NCBI GenBank assembly: GCA_009841075.1
Contig: VXMP01000068.1
Location: 1-64,000 of the forward strand
Source of the DNA: Acidimicrobiia bacterium
Lineage (GTDB): Bacteria > Actinomycetota > Acidimicrobiia > Spongiisociales > Spongiisociaceae
Reading direction: 5' to 3'
Length of the DNA stretch: 64,000 nucleotides
Made by a program: the position numbers and the translations under genes. Shown here piece by piece: positions 11,504 to 20,585 of this stretch. Positions within the stretch are counted from its first letter, which is position 1. Every line of letters begins with the position of its first letter. Below the pieces are notes generated by a model, which was given only the letters and a program-made list of their open reading frames with translations, searched no databases and had not been told where the DNA came from.

Positions 11504-12277
11504 GTGATCACCATCAAAAACCCGCGCCAGTTCGACAAGATGGCTACGGCCGGAAGATGCGTCGCCGCCGTCCATGAGGCCGTAGTCGAAGCCGCCGATG
11601 TGGGTGTGCAGCTGCAAGACCTGGACGAGCTGGCGGGCCAGGTTATAAGCGACCATGGATGCCGACCCTCCTTCCTGGGATACCAGGGTTTTCCGGCCCA
11701 TACCTGCATGTCCCCCAATGAGGTGGTAGTTCACGGCATCCCCGGCCCTTACCGTCTGGCCGAAGGAGACCTGCTTTCGATTGATGCCGGCGCTATCTAT
11801 AAGGGCTACCACGCCGACGCCGCCCTCACTATTCCGATCGGCGAAGTAGACGAGGAGTCCGCCCGGCTGATGGAGGTCACCCGCCAAGCCCTCTGGTCGG
11901 GTATCGACCAAACCCGGCCCGGCAACCGGGTGGGCGATATTGGTTACGCCGTCGAGATGGGAGCGGAACCCTACGGCTACGGGGTGGTCATCGATTATGT
12001 CGGGCACGGCATCGGCCGGGAAATGCACGAAAGTCCCCAGGTTCCCAACTACGGTCCCCCCGGAAAAGGGCCCCGATTACGGACCGGCATGGCGATTTGT
12101 GTGGAGCCGATGTTCAACCTGGGAACGGCGGAAACCCTGACCAAACCGGACGGTTGGACGGTGGTGACGGCAGACGGAAAAAAATCCGCCCATTTCGAAC
12201 ATACCGTGGCGCTTACAGAAGACGGGCCGGTAGTTCTTACCGTAAGCGACTTGCTAACCGCCCGCCCGTCGGGTTAA
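11504..12277 (+). CDS. map: Type I methionine aminopeptidase
   Basis: MAP family, GHGIGREMHESPQVPNY, GMAICVEPMF. Confidence 0.97.
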   Translation: MITIKNPRQFDKMATAGRCVAAVHEAVVEAADVGVQLQDLDELAGQVISDHGCRPSFLGYQGFPAHTCMSPNEVVVHGIPGPYRLAEGDLLSIDAGAIYKGYHADAALTIPIGEVDEESARLMEVTRQALWSGIDQTRPGNRVGDIGYAVEMGAEPYGYGVVIDYVGHGIGREMHESPQVPNYGPPGKGPRLRTGMAICVEPMFNLGTAETLTKPDGWTVVTADGKKSAHFEHTVALTEDGPVVLTVSDLLTARPSG

Positions 12278-12417
12278 TATGGTGGGCCGGACTTATTTTG
12301 TCGCGTCCTTCTGAATCCTACAGGGTAGAGGGGCGTGGTGGGTTCGACATAGGAAACCTAGGGCCGGATTGAACCAGCCCCCGGGATTTTGACGGTTACC
12401 AATCCAAAGGACCAACG

Positions 12418-12531
12418 GTGAAGGTACGACCCTCCACAAAGAAGATGTGCGATAACTGTCGCCTTATCAAACGCCGTCGCCGGGTTTGGGTGGTGTGCTC
12501 CAATCCCCGTCACAAGCAGCGGCAAGGCTAG
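12418..12531 (+). CDS. rpmJ: 50S ribosomal protein L36 (zinc-binding form)
   Basis: GTG 12418..TAG 12531 translates to [37 protein letters not shown]; too short for the supplied ORF track. Confidence 0.95.
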   Translation: MKVRPSTKKMCDNCRLIKRRRRVWVVCSNPRHKQRQG

Positions 12532-12554
12532 AAGAGCAGAAAGGTAACCCACGA

Positions 12555-12932
12555 ATGGCGCGTATATCCGGGGTTGACCTCCCGCGGCAGAAGCGGCTGG
12601 AGATCGGACTCACCTATATATACGGTATCGGCGTCAGCACCTCTCGAGAAATGTGCTACCGGCTGGAGATCAACCCGGACACCAGGGTAGACCGGCTAAC
12701 CGATGACGAGGTGAGCCGGATACGAACCTACATCCAATCCAACCTTCGGGTGGAGGGTGACCTGCGCCGGGTGGTTGCCCAGAATATCAAGCGCAAGATG
12801 GAGATCGGCAGCTATCAGGGGCTTCGGCATCGGCGGGGACTTCCGGTCAGGGGCCAGCGCACCCACACCAACGCCCGAACCCGCAAAGGCCGCCGGATGG
12901 CCATAGCCGGCAAGAAGAAGGTCAAGAAGTGA
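12555..12932 (+). CDS. rpsM: 30S ribosomal protein S13
   Basis: [45 protein letters not shown]. Confidence 0.97.
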   Translation: MARISGVDLPRQKRLEIGLTYIYGIGVSTSREMCYRLEINPDTRVDRLTDDEVSRIRTYIQSNLRVEGDLRRVVAQNIKRKMEIGSYQGLRHRRGLPVRGQRTHTNARTRKGRRMAIAGKKKVKK

Positions 12933-12974
12933 TACGGCCCGAGCAGGCCGTCGAGCGAAGTAGCGGAGGACCGA

Positions 12975-13367
12975 TTGGCTAGAGAGCGACAGAAGAGGGT
13001 ACGACGCCGCGAGCGCAAGAACATAGCGTTCGGACAGGCCCATATCAGAGCCAGCTTCAACAACACCATCATCAACATCACCGACGTTAACGGCAACACC
13101 ATCGTTTGGACATCGGGTGGATCGGTGGGCTTTAAAGGCTCCAGGAAATCGACCCCCTACGCCGCCCAGGTAGCCGCAGAGGAGGCCTCCCGCCGAGCCG
13201 GGGAGCACGGCATCCGCAAGCTGGAGGTGATTGTCAGCGGCAACGGGTCGGGACGGGATACCGCCGTTAGAACCCTCACCAACATGGGCATAGAAGTGTC
13301 CGGAGTGCGTGATGTAACCCCGCTTCCTCATAACGGTTGTCGTCCCAAGAAGCGTCGTCGAGGCTGA
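12975..13367 (+). CDS. rpsK: 30S ribosomal protein S11
   Basis: [31 protein letters not shown] start. Confidence 0.97.
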   Translation: MARERQKRVRRRERKNIAFGQAHIRASFNNTIINITDVNGNTIVWTSGGSVGFKGSRKSTPYAAQVAAEEASRRAGEHGIRKLEVIVSGNGSGRDTAVRTLTNMGIEVSGVRDVTPLPHNGCRPKKRRRG

Positions 13368-13373
13368 TTCCCT

Positions 13374-13991
13374 ATGGCGCGTTACACCGGTCCTCGCACC
13401 AGAAAAAGCCGACGCCTCGGCCAAATCCTGGACGACAACAAGGCGAAATACTACGACCGCCGACCCTACCCACCTGGCGAACACGGAAGGCGGAGGGGAA
13501 GGCGAAGCAGCGATTCCGACTACCTTCACCAGCTCAAGGAAAAACAAAAGATGCGCCAGATCTATGGGATCTTGGAGCGTCAGTTCCGCCGGTACTACGA
13601 AGAAGCCGCCCGGGTAAAGGGCATAACCGGAGACAACCTGCTCCAGATTCTGGAATGCCGTCTGGACAACGTGGTGTATCGGTCGGGTTTGGCCAGGACC
13701 CGTCCCCAAGCCCGCCAGCTGGTCAACCATGGCCACTTCCAGGTCAACGGCCACAAGGTGGACATTCCTTCCTATCGGGTCCGGGCAGGCGACCTGGTTA
13801 CGGTCAAGGAAAAATCTCGCAACATCATCGTCATCCGCCACGCCGCCGACACCTCAGGTGATCGCCGGATTCCCGAGTGGCTGGAGGTCGTACTTGACGA
13901 ACGACAGATCAGAGTGATCGATGTCCCGAACCGGGCGCAGATCGACACGGCGGTACGGGAACAGCTGGTGGTCGAGCTGTACTCAAGGTAG
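13374..13991 (+). CDS. rpsD: 30S ribosomal protein S4
   Basis: MARYTGPRTRKSRRLG, S4 domain ARQLVNHGHFQVNGHKVDIPSY. Confidence 0.98.
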   Translation: MARYTGPRTRKSRRLGQILDDNKAKYYDRRPYPPGEHGRRRGRRSSDSDYLHQLKEKQKMRQIYGILERQFRRYYEEAARVKGITGDNLLQILECRLDNVVYRSGLARTRPQARQLVNHGHFQVNGHKVDIPSYRVRAGDLVTVKEKSRNIIVIRHAADTSGDRRIPEWLEVVLDERQIRVIDVPNRAQIDTAVREQLVVELYSR

Positions 13992-14078
13992 AGCCGGTCC
14001 AAGGGCTATCAAGCCGGTTCCGGTAATGCCTGGACCAGGATCGACTTTCTAAAAAACGTAATAAGTAACCCTCGAGAA

Positions 14079-15038
14079 TTGGGGAAGAAAATCTTGCAAG
14101 TGCTGGTTGTTCAACGTCCGCAGATTGAACTGGAGCCGATCAGTGCCAACCGGGCCCGTTTTGTTATTAAGCCGTTGGAACCGGGCTTCGGTTACACGCT
14201 CGGTAACACTCTGCGGCGGACGTTGCTATCCCGGATACCGGGCGCTGCCGTCTCTTCCATCCGAATTGACGGGATATATCACGAATTCACTACCATCCCC
14301 GGCGTCAAAGAAGACGTGGTGGATATCATCCTCAACATCAAACGGCTGGTGGTGCGGATGAGCGACCTCGAACCGCTCACCATCAAACTTTCCGCCACCG
14401 GTCCTAAAACCGTGACCGCCGCCGATCTTGAGGCACCTACCGGAGTCGAAATAGTCAGCCGCGATCTGCATATCGCTACCTTGTCCGAAGGTGCCTCACT
14501 GGAGGCCGAAATGGTGGTCGAGCAGGGCGTAGGCTATCGCAGTGCCGTAACAGAAGCGGGCGATGCGATCGGGACTATACCGATAGACGCCATCTTTTCG
14601 CCGGTCCGTAAGGTGTCCTTTCGGGTGGAAGACACCCAAGTGGGTCAGATGACCAACTTTGATCGGTTGGAAATCGATATAGAAACCGACGGATCGATCA
14701 ATCCAAACGAAGCCCTGTCTTCGGCCGGCAAGACGCTGGGGGAGCTGCTGAACCTGTTCGCCGATATCGGCGAAGGGGTCGGGTTGGAATTGGGAGACGT
14801 GATGGTGGTGGAGGACGTTTCGCATGATCTGGACCTTTCGATCGACGCGCTCGACCTTTCCGAGCGTCCTCGTAACTGCTTGAGGCGGGCCGAGATACAC
14901 ACGGTCGGGGAGCTGACCCAACAAACCCGGGAAGACCTCCTTGATTTGACCAATTTCGGACATAAGAGCCTCGAAGAAGTAATTGCCAAACTCGACGAGC
15001 TGGGACTGGGCATCTCCCCGTCGGGTGACAGGAATTAG
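14079..15038 (+). CDS. rpoA: DNA-directed RNA polymerase subunit alpha
   Basis: GFGYTLGNTLRRTLLSRIPGAAVSSIRIDG, alpha-CTD; start may be GTG about 14100. Confidence 0.97.
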   Translation: MGKKILQVLVVQRPQIELEPISANRARFVIKPLEPGFGYTLGNTLRRTLLSRIPGAAVSSIRIDGIYHEFTTIPGVKEDVVDIILNIKRLVVRMSDLEPLTIKLSATGPKTVTAADLEAPTGVEIVSRDLHIATLSEGASLEAEMVVEQGVGYRSAVTEAGDAIGTIPIDAIFSPVRKVSFRVEDTQVGQMTNFDRLEIDIETDGSINPNEALSSAGKTLGELLNLFADIGEGVGLELGDVMVVEDVSHDLDLSIDALDLSERPRNCLRRAEIHTVGELTQQTREDLLDLTNFGHKSLEEVIAKLDELGLGISPSGDRN

Positions 15039-15047
15039 TGAGCCGAA

Positions 15048-15398
15048 ATGCCTAGACCGCGAAAAGGTAAGCGCCTGGGGGGGAGCGCCTCCCACCAAAA
15101 GGCCATCCTGTCCAACCTCACCGAAGCCCTCATCTGGGATGAACAGATCACCACCACCCTTACCAAGGCCAAGGTGCTGAGGCCCTACGCAGAGAAAATA
15201 ATCACCAAGGCCCGTCGGGGCGATCTGCATTCCCGCCGCCTGGTGCTTAGGCATCTGTCGGATCTGGAGGTGATCACCAAGCTGTTCGACGAGATCGCAC
15301 CCAGATACAAGGAACGACCTGGCGGCTACACCCGGATCGTAAAGCTGGGCCCCAGGAGAGGCGACAACGCCGAAATGGCGATGATCGAGCTGGTTTAA
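15048..15398 (+). CDS. rplQ: 50S ribosomal protein L17
   Basis: [29 protein letters not shown]. Confidence 0.97.
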   Translation: MPRPRKGKRLGGSASHQKAILSNLTEALIWDEQITTTLTKAKVLRPYAEKIITKARRGDLHSRRLVLRHLSDLEVITKLFDEIAPRYKERPGGYTRIVKLGPRRGDNAEMAMIELV

Positions 15399-15530
15399 TC
15401 CCCGCCTTCAGAACTTCATTTAGCACCTTTCTAAAAGCCGGTATCGCAAGCCCGAGAGGTTCCCCTTTCTCCCGGGCACCAAATCTGAATCGGCTTGACC
15501 AAGGAACCCCTTTTTCCGTCCACTGCCTCT

Positions 15531-15591
15531 AGGAGGTTTGGGCCGTCATTCCATTTTCTGCGGGTCTAAACCTCCTGACCAAGGGAGGTTT
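15531..15591 (+). promoter_or_regulatory. Candidate alternative-hairpin leader upstream of the ARPP-1 gene
   Basis: AGGAGGTTT (15531-15539), AAACCTCCT (15568-15576) and GGAGGTTT (15584-15591): the middle segment can pair with either flank. Confidence 0.35.
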
Positions 15592-15692
15592 CACGAACGA
15601 GGCGCGGTTTTTGTCACACCCGACTTGCATAATTAGATCACCTGGCCGGACAGGAGTTAGAAAACCGACCAGGAAAAAGGAGGAAACGAAAA

Positions 15693-16649
15693 ATGATCAG
15701 GCGCCCACCCATTCCCCCGCCGATAGTGGAACAACCCAGCCAAATATCCCGCATTCCGGTTCTGGATCGGGCAGCAGTGGGTCAACCCGTCACTCGCCGA
15801 GGAATCTCCCTGTTTCCGGTCTACCTTCCAGGCAACCGGCTGCCCGATATCGCCACCGGCACGGACGCCGGCCTCCAAATCGAGGAACTTCCGAACTCGG
15901 CGGTGCCGCATCTGCGCATCGGCAACCCCACCAAAAAGCCCATCTTCTTGCCGGAGGGCGTGCAGCTCATCGGCGGTCTGCAAGATCGTGCCCCCAACAT
16001 CAGTGTCCTGGTCGCCCCCGAATCCGAACTTGACCTTCCGGTGTCTTGTCTGGAACGGGGCCGCTGGGGAAGCCGTACCGGTTTCCGACATGGCGATGCG
16101 TTTGCTCCCCGGCGGACCCGCCGGACAAAAAACGCCCAGGTATCCCTGGCTGTCCAAAGAAACGGCAGCCGCCGAAGCGACCAAGCCCGAGTGTGGCACA
16201 CCATCGATCAGGAGTTAAAAGACCGCCGGATCGTAGCGCCCACCTCGGCTATTAGAGCCGTAGAAGAGTCCCTCCGGTATGACGCCGGTCGAGTCCGGGT
16301 GGTGGACGAGCTTCTGGAGAAGGGGCCTCTTCCCGAGCAGTGCGGAATCGCCGTCACCCACGGATGGAGAGTGGTAGCGGTCGACATCTTCGGGGATAGA
16401 AGCCTGTTGTCGGCTCATTGGCAAGGGTTGGTCCGTTCGTATTTGTCGGAACGTCCCACCGCCGACGGCAGACCCTCCCCGACCCGTACCCTGGGCCTGA
16501 TCAACCGGCTCAATCTGGTATCCGCCACCCAGAATCCGGGGTTGGGCATGGGAGTCGAGATGCACGTGACGGATCGGCTGATGACCGCCCAGGCCCTGGT
16601 CTTAGGCGACTCCCTGGTTCACGCCTCCGCCCTGATGCCTATCCGGTAG
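15693..16649 (+). CDS. ARPP-1 family protein (ARG and rhodanese-phosphatase-superfamily-associated domain)
   Basis: Family-like pattern: ISLFPVYLPG..GLQIEELPNSAVPHLRIGNPTKKPIFLPEGVQLIGGLQDRAPNISVLVAPESELDLPVSCLERGRW. Confidence 0.75.
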   Translation: MIRRPPIPPPIVEQPSQISRIPVLDRAAVGQPVTRRGISLFPVYLPGNRLPDIATGTDAGLQIEELPNSAVPHLRIGNPTKKPIFLPEGVQLIGGLQDRAPNISVLVAPESELDLPVSCLERGRWGSRTGFRHGDAFAPRRTRRTKNAQVSLAVQRNGSRRSDQARVWHTIDQELKDRRIVAPTSAIRAVEESLRYDAGRVRVVDELLEKGPLPEQCGIAVTHGWRVVAVDIFGDRSLLSAHWQGLVRSYLSERPTADGRPSPTRTLGLINRLNLVSATQNPGLGMGVEMHVTDRLMTAQALVLGDSLVHASALMPIR

Positions 16650-17709
16650 ACCTGTCCCACACGGATCGGATCATCTCGTCGATCAGGTCTTGTCGCTGGT
16701 CAGGGTGGAGGAAGGCCGCTTCCATAGCGTTCCGTGTCACCTGTTCAACCTCCCGTCCTGACCAGCCGAAGGCCCGACAACACCGACCCAGCTCCCGGGT
16801 GAGGGTGGTGCCGCTCATCAACCGATTGTCGGTATTCACCGTCACCCGGAACCCGAGATCCAACAGTTTTCCGATCGGGTGGGTCCCGATGGAATCCACG
16901 GCACCGATATGAAGGTTGGAGGTAGGGCATTGTTCCAGGACCAAACCACGGTCCCGAACCTCGGCAGACAGCGATCCCAGGGTCCCGTCCGGATGGATGT
17001 CGTCTGTGATACGGATTCCGTGGCCGATCCGATGGGCACCGCAGGTTTGTACCGCATCCCGGATCGAATCAACCCCGGCGGCTTCTCCGGCGTGAATGGT
17101 GAAGGGCATTCCGGCCCGGCGGAGAAGGTCAAAAGCGGCCAGATGGCCGGAGGGCGGAAACCCTTCCTCGGCACCGGCAATGTCAAAGCCGACCACACCC
17201 TGATCCCGGAAGCGAAGAACCAGCTCGGCCATTTCCAGACTCCGGTTGTCTGTTCTCATCGCACAGATCAACACACCCACCTTTATATTTCGTCCGGAAC
17301 TGCCGTCCTCAAACCCGGCCAAAGCCGCCCGGACTACCTGGTCGGGCGATAAACCTCCAATCGTGTTCAACTCGGGGGCAAACCGAACCTCGGCATAGAT
17401 CACCCCGTCATCGGCCAGATCCTCCGCGGATTCGGCGGCCACCCGGTAGATGGCATTGCGGGTCTGCATTACCCCTACCGTGTGGCGGAACATCTCCAGA
17501 TACAGGCCAAGATTACGGCGGCGGGCACCGGCCTGGAGATGGGTGGCCAGTTCATCCTGGTCACGGGTGGGGAGCCCGGTGTAACCAGCTTCGTCGGCCA
17601 GGTCGATAATGGTCGCCGGACGCAACCCCCCGTCCAGATGATCGTGCAGTACCACCTTGGGGAAGGCCGACAAATCCTCAAAGCCAGGAGCGAAATCGTC
17701 GGAACCCAT
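16639..17709 (-). CDS. add: Adenosine deaminase
   Basis: PKVVLHDHLDGGLRP, TIHAGEA, RIGHGIRI, EQCPTSNLHIGAV, VNTDNRLMS. Confidence 0.93.
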   Translation of the reverse strand: MGSDDFAPGFEDLSAFPKVVLHDHLDGGLRPATIIDLADEAGYTGLPTRDQDELATHLQAGARRRNLGLYLEMFRHTVGVMQTRNAIYRVAAESAEDLADDGVIYAEVRFAPELNTIGGLSPDQVVRAALAGFEDGSSGRNIKVGVLICAMRTDNRSLEMAELVLRFRDQGVVGFDIAGAEEGFPPSGHLAAFDLLRRAGMPFTIHAGEAAGVDSIRDAVQTCGAHRIGHGIRITDDIHPDGTLGSLSAEVRDRGLVLEQCPTSNLHIGAVDSIGTHPIGKLLDLGFRVTVNTDNRLMSGTTLTRELGRCCRAFGWSGREVEQVTRNAMEAAFLHPDQRQDLIDEMIRSVWDRSTG

Positions 17710-17754
17710 CCCTCCAGGCTACCTAAGGCTCAAACCCTTGGATTAGGCGGAGGT

Positions 17755-18067
17755 TCAAGGCGCTTCGGGAACGTTTTTTTGCGTTCTTGAAATTAGGGGT
17801 TGAAAATGTCCCGGACTCATGATACGTAGGGGGTTGCCAAGCACCGAAGGCCGGGTAAAGAGGTAGGTATCCCGATCGGATCCCCGGCCCCAAGGGAACA
17901 TAAACGTATGGAGCGAACAGCCGAACCGCAGTCTCCCGGCTTCAGTCCGGGCATGGTTGACCACGCTCCGAATCAGGTGGTGTGCGGCGGGGGAGGGGAA
18001 CCCGGCGAAGCTGGGCGGCGTGTGCCGTTTTTTGCGTTCTTGTGAGTGTTTTCCCTGGTTATAGGTG
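17755..18067 (-). repeat. Dispersed structured intergenic element, copy A (candidate ncRNA/MITE-like)
   Basis: Nearly identical over most of its length to 58185-58497; homologous to the + strand at about 26281-26600 and 45520-45870. Confidence 0.85.
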
Positions 18068-18240
18068 GTTTCTACGAACCTGAAGCTGTGAGCGTTTTAG
18101 GTGAGTTGGTGAGGAACTTAGGTTCAGGATGTTAACTGGTGGGCTGTGAACCTTAGCTTCAGGGAAGCGGGCGGGCGATCAGGGATCTCGATTCGGAATA
18201 GGTCAATTCGCTATTACCAAGAGGGGTCAGATATGTCGGT

Positions 18241-19104
18241 TTACAGACCTTTGGGATGCCAGACGGTTTTGATCTCGGTAAAGGCGGCAATCATATAGGG
18301 ACTCTGGGCCTTGTCCCAGTCGAGCTTGGTCCGAGGAGGACGAACCACCCGTTTGGCCCCCCCGGCGGCAGCTTGTTCGATCTCCTCCATTTGGCCTGGC
18401 TCCGCACCGTAGGCATCAACCGCATTCACGTCCAGATGAGAGGAAAGATACGGCACCATTCCGTCTTTAGGGCCGGTCAGTATGTTGACCACCCCCCCGG
18501 GCACATCAGCCGTGGCCAAAGCTTCCGCCAGGGCAATCGCCGGGGTGGGCCACTGCTCGGAAGCCAGTACCACCGCGGTGTTGCCGGAAACAATCACCGG
18601 TGCCAACCGTGACACCAAACCGAGCAGAGGAGACGACTCGGCCGCAATAATCCCGACCACCCCGGTGGGTTCAGGGACCGAAATGTTGAAGAACGGCCCG
18701 GACACGGGGTTGAGGTTCCCTAACACCTGGGCGAACTTGTCGGCCCAACCCGCATACCAAACCAGGCGATCAATGCTGCCTGCGACCTCCCGTCGCGCCC
18801 CGGCGGAGCCGACCCCGAAAAGCCGAATCGCCGCGTTGAAGGCCGCCGCCCGATCCTCCACCATCTCCGCCACCCGATAGAGGATCTGCCCCCGGTTATA
18901 GCCGGAGCGGGCCGCCCACCCGGACTGGGCGCTACGGGCCGCTCGAACGGCCATACGAAGGTCCTTGCGGGTGCCGGCCGCTACCCGAGCCGCTATTTCG
19001 CCTCGATGATCCAGCGCCGGATAGGATCGACCCGACTCGGACCGGGGAAAGTTCCCGCCGATGTAAAGCTTGTAGGTCTTGCGGACCTCTAGTCGGCTCA
19101 CCAT
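18241..19104 (-). CDS. Aldehyde dehydrogenase-family protein lacking the catalytic half
   Basis: N-terminal ALDH homology (LYIGGNFPRSESGRSY.., SVPEPTGVVGIIAAESSPLLGL); ends without a catalytic Cys domain; probable ATG 19104. Confidence 0.8.
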   Translation of the reverse strand: MVSRLEVRKTYKLYIGGNFPRSESGRSYPALDHRGEIAARVAAGTRKDLRMAVRAARSAQSGWAARSGYNRGQILYRVAEMVEDRAAAFNAAIRLFGVGSAGARREVAGSIDRLVWYAGWADKFAQVLGNLNPVSGPFFNISVPEPTGVVGIIAAESSPLLGLVSRLAPVIVSGNTAVVLASEQWPTPAIALAEALATADVPGGVVNILTGPKDGMVPYLSSHLDVNAVDAYGAEPGQMEEIEQAAAGGAKRVVRPPRTKLDWDKAQSPYMIAAFTEIKTVWHPKGL

Positions 19105-20579
19105 CCACCCTCCAGGTAGGGAAGCAGACCATGACGGCCGCCCTCTCGGCCGAACCCTGATTCCCGGTAGCCCCCGAAGGGAGAGCCGGGGTCGAACTTG
19201 TTGTAGGTATTCGCCCACACCACCCCGGCGGCCAGCCGGTCGGCCATCCAGAGAATCCGTGAACCTTTGGTGGTCCAAACCCCGGCGGATAGTCCATAGG
19301 GGGTGTTGTTGGCCTTTTCCACCGCTTCGGCCGGCGTGCGAAAGGTCATTATCGACAGTACCGGCCCGAATATCTCCTCGGAGGCGATCCGATGACTCTG
19401 GGAAACCCCGGTGAACAGGGTGGGGGTAAACCAGTAGCCTCGCTCGGGCAGCTCGCAGGGAGGCTGATACATGGTCGCCCCCTCCGCCTGACCTATCTCC
19501 ACCAAACGGGTGATCTTGTCCAGCTGGGCCGGGCTGTTAATCGCTCCCACATCGGTGTTCTTGTCCAGAGGGTCTCCCACCCGCAGGGAACGAAGGCGGA
19601 GTTTCAGCCGGTCCATCAGCGCATCGAAGACAGATTCCTGAACCAATAGTCGACTTCCGGCGCAACACACGTGGCCCTGGTTGAAGAATATTCCGTTGAC
19701 GATTCCCTCGATAGCCTGATCGAGGGGGGCGTCATCAAAGATGATATGAGGGGCCTTGCCTCCCAGCTCCAGGGTGAGGCGTTTTCCGCTCCCGGCCAGT
19801 CGGTGTTGGATCTGCTTTCCCACCTCGGTCGAGCCGGTGAAGGCTACCTTGTCCACATCAGGATGCTCCACCAGCTCCGCTCCGGTTCTCCCATCGCCGG
19901 TAATGATGTTTACGGTTCCGGGGGGAAGGCCCGCTTCGGCGGTTAGCCGGGCGAACGCCAAGGCGCTCAACGGAGTGGTTTCGGCCGGCTTCAGCACCAC
20001 CGTATTGCCCGCCGCCAACGCGGGAGCCACCTTCCAGGCCACCATCAGCATCGGGAAGTTCCACGGGATGATCTGGCCTACCACCCCGATCGAGTCGGTG
20101 CCCAGTCCGGGGAAGGCGTATTCGAGCTTGTCGGCCCAACCGGCATAGTAGAAGAAGTGGGCGGAGCTCATCGGAAGGTCGAAGTCCCGCGACTCCTTGA
20201 TGGGCTTGCCTCCGTCCAACGTTTCCAGCACGGCGAACTCTCTGGATCGTTCCGCCAGCATCCGGGCGATCCGGTAAAGATATTTGGCCCGTTCGGACTT
20301 TTGCATCTTCCCCCAGGCACCGTTGTAGGCCTTACGAGCCGCCTCAACCGCCTTCTGAACATCCTTCCGACCGCCTTCGGCAACCCGGCTGAGGGCCTCT
20401 TCGGTAGCCGGATTTACGGTCTGGAAGTACCGGTTGGTAGAGGGTTTGGTGGGCGCGCCATCAATCCACAGGTCGTAGTTCTCCTGGATGGATACCACTT
20501 CGGTGGATTCAACTGAGGTCACATAGTCGAGGCCGGTGGGGACAATCTCAGGATGTTTAACGGGTTCGGAAGGGCACAT
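19098..20579 (-). CDS. Aldehyde dehydrogenase (NAD-dependent)
   Basis: IIPWNFPMLMVAWKVAPALAAGN, FTGSTEVGK, LELGGKAPHIIFDDA, NQGHVCCAGSRL. Confidence 0.93.
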   Translation of the reverse strand: MCPSEPVKHPEIVPTGLDYVTSVESTEVVSIQENYDLWIDGAPTKPSTNRYFQTVNPATEEALSRVAEGGRKDVQKAVEAARKAYNGAWGKMQKSERAKYLYRIARMLAERSREFAVLETLDGGKPIKESRDFDLPMSSAHFFYYAGWADKLEYAFPGLGTDSIGVVGQIIPWNFPMLMVAWKVAPALAAGNTVVLKPAETTPLSALAFARLTAEAGLPPGTVNIITGDGRTGAELVEHPDVDKVAFTGSTEVGKQIQHRLAGSGKRLTLELGGKAPHIIFDDAPLDQAIEGIVNGIFFNQGHVCCAGSRLLVQESVFDALMDRLKLRLRSLRVGDPLDKNTDVGAINSPAQLDKITRLVEIGQAEGATMYQPPCELPERGYWFTPTLFTGVSQSHRIASEEIFGPVLSIMTFRTPAEAVEKANNTPYGLSAGVWTTKGSRILWMADRLAAGVVWANTYNKFDPGSPFGGYRESGFGREGGRHGLLPYLEGGW

Positions 20580-20585
20580 TTTCGA

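Noticed and set aside
12696-13841. 381-aa - strand ORF across rpsM/rpsK/rpsD
   Set aside because: Antisense to conserved ribosomal protein genes; a high-GC artefact.
17755-17964. 69-aa ORF MVNHARTEAGRLRFG.. identical at 58185-58394
   Set aside because: Lies inside the dispersed element. Identity reflects the repeat, and reading frames are not preserved in copies B and C, so coding is unlikely.
17755-18067. SAM- or c-di-AMP-type riboswitch identity for the dispersed element (contains GGCAACC and GGGG..CC blocks)
   Set aside because: Core consensus motifs do not match what I know of those classes, and the copies precede unrelated genes; left as unknown.
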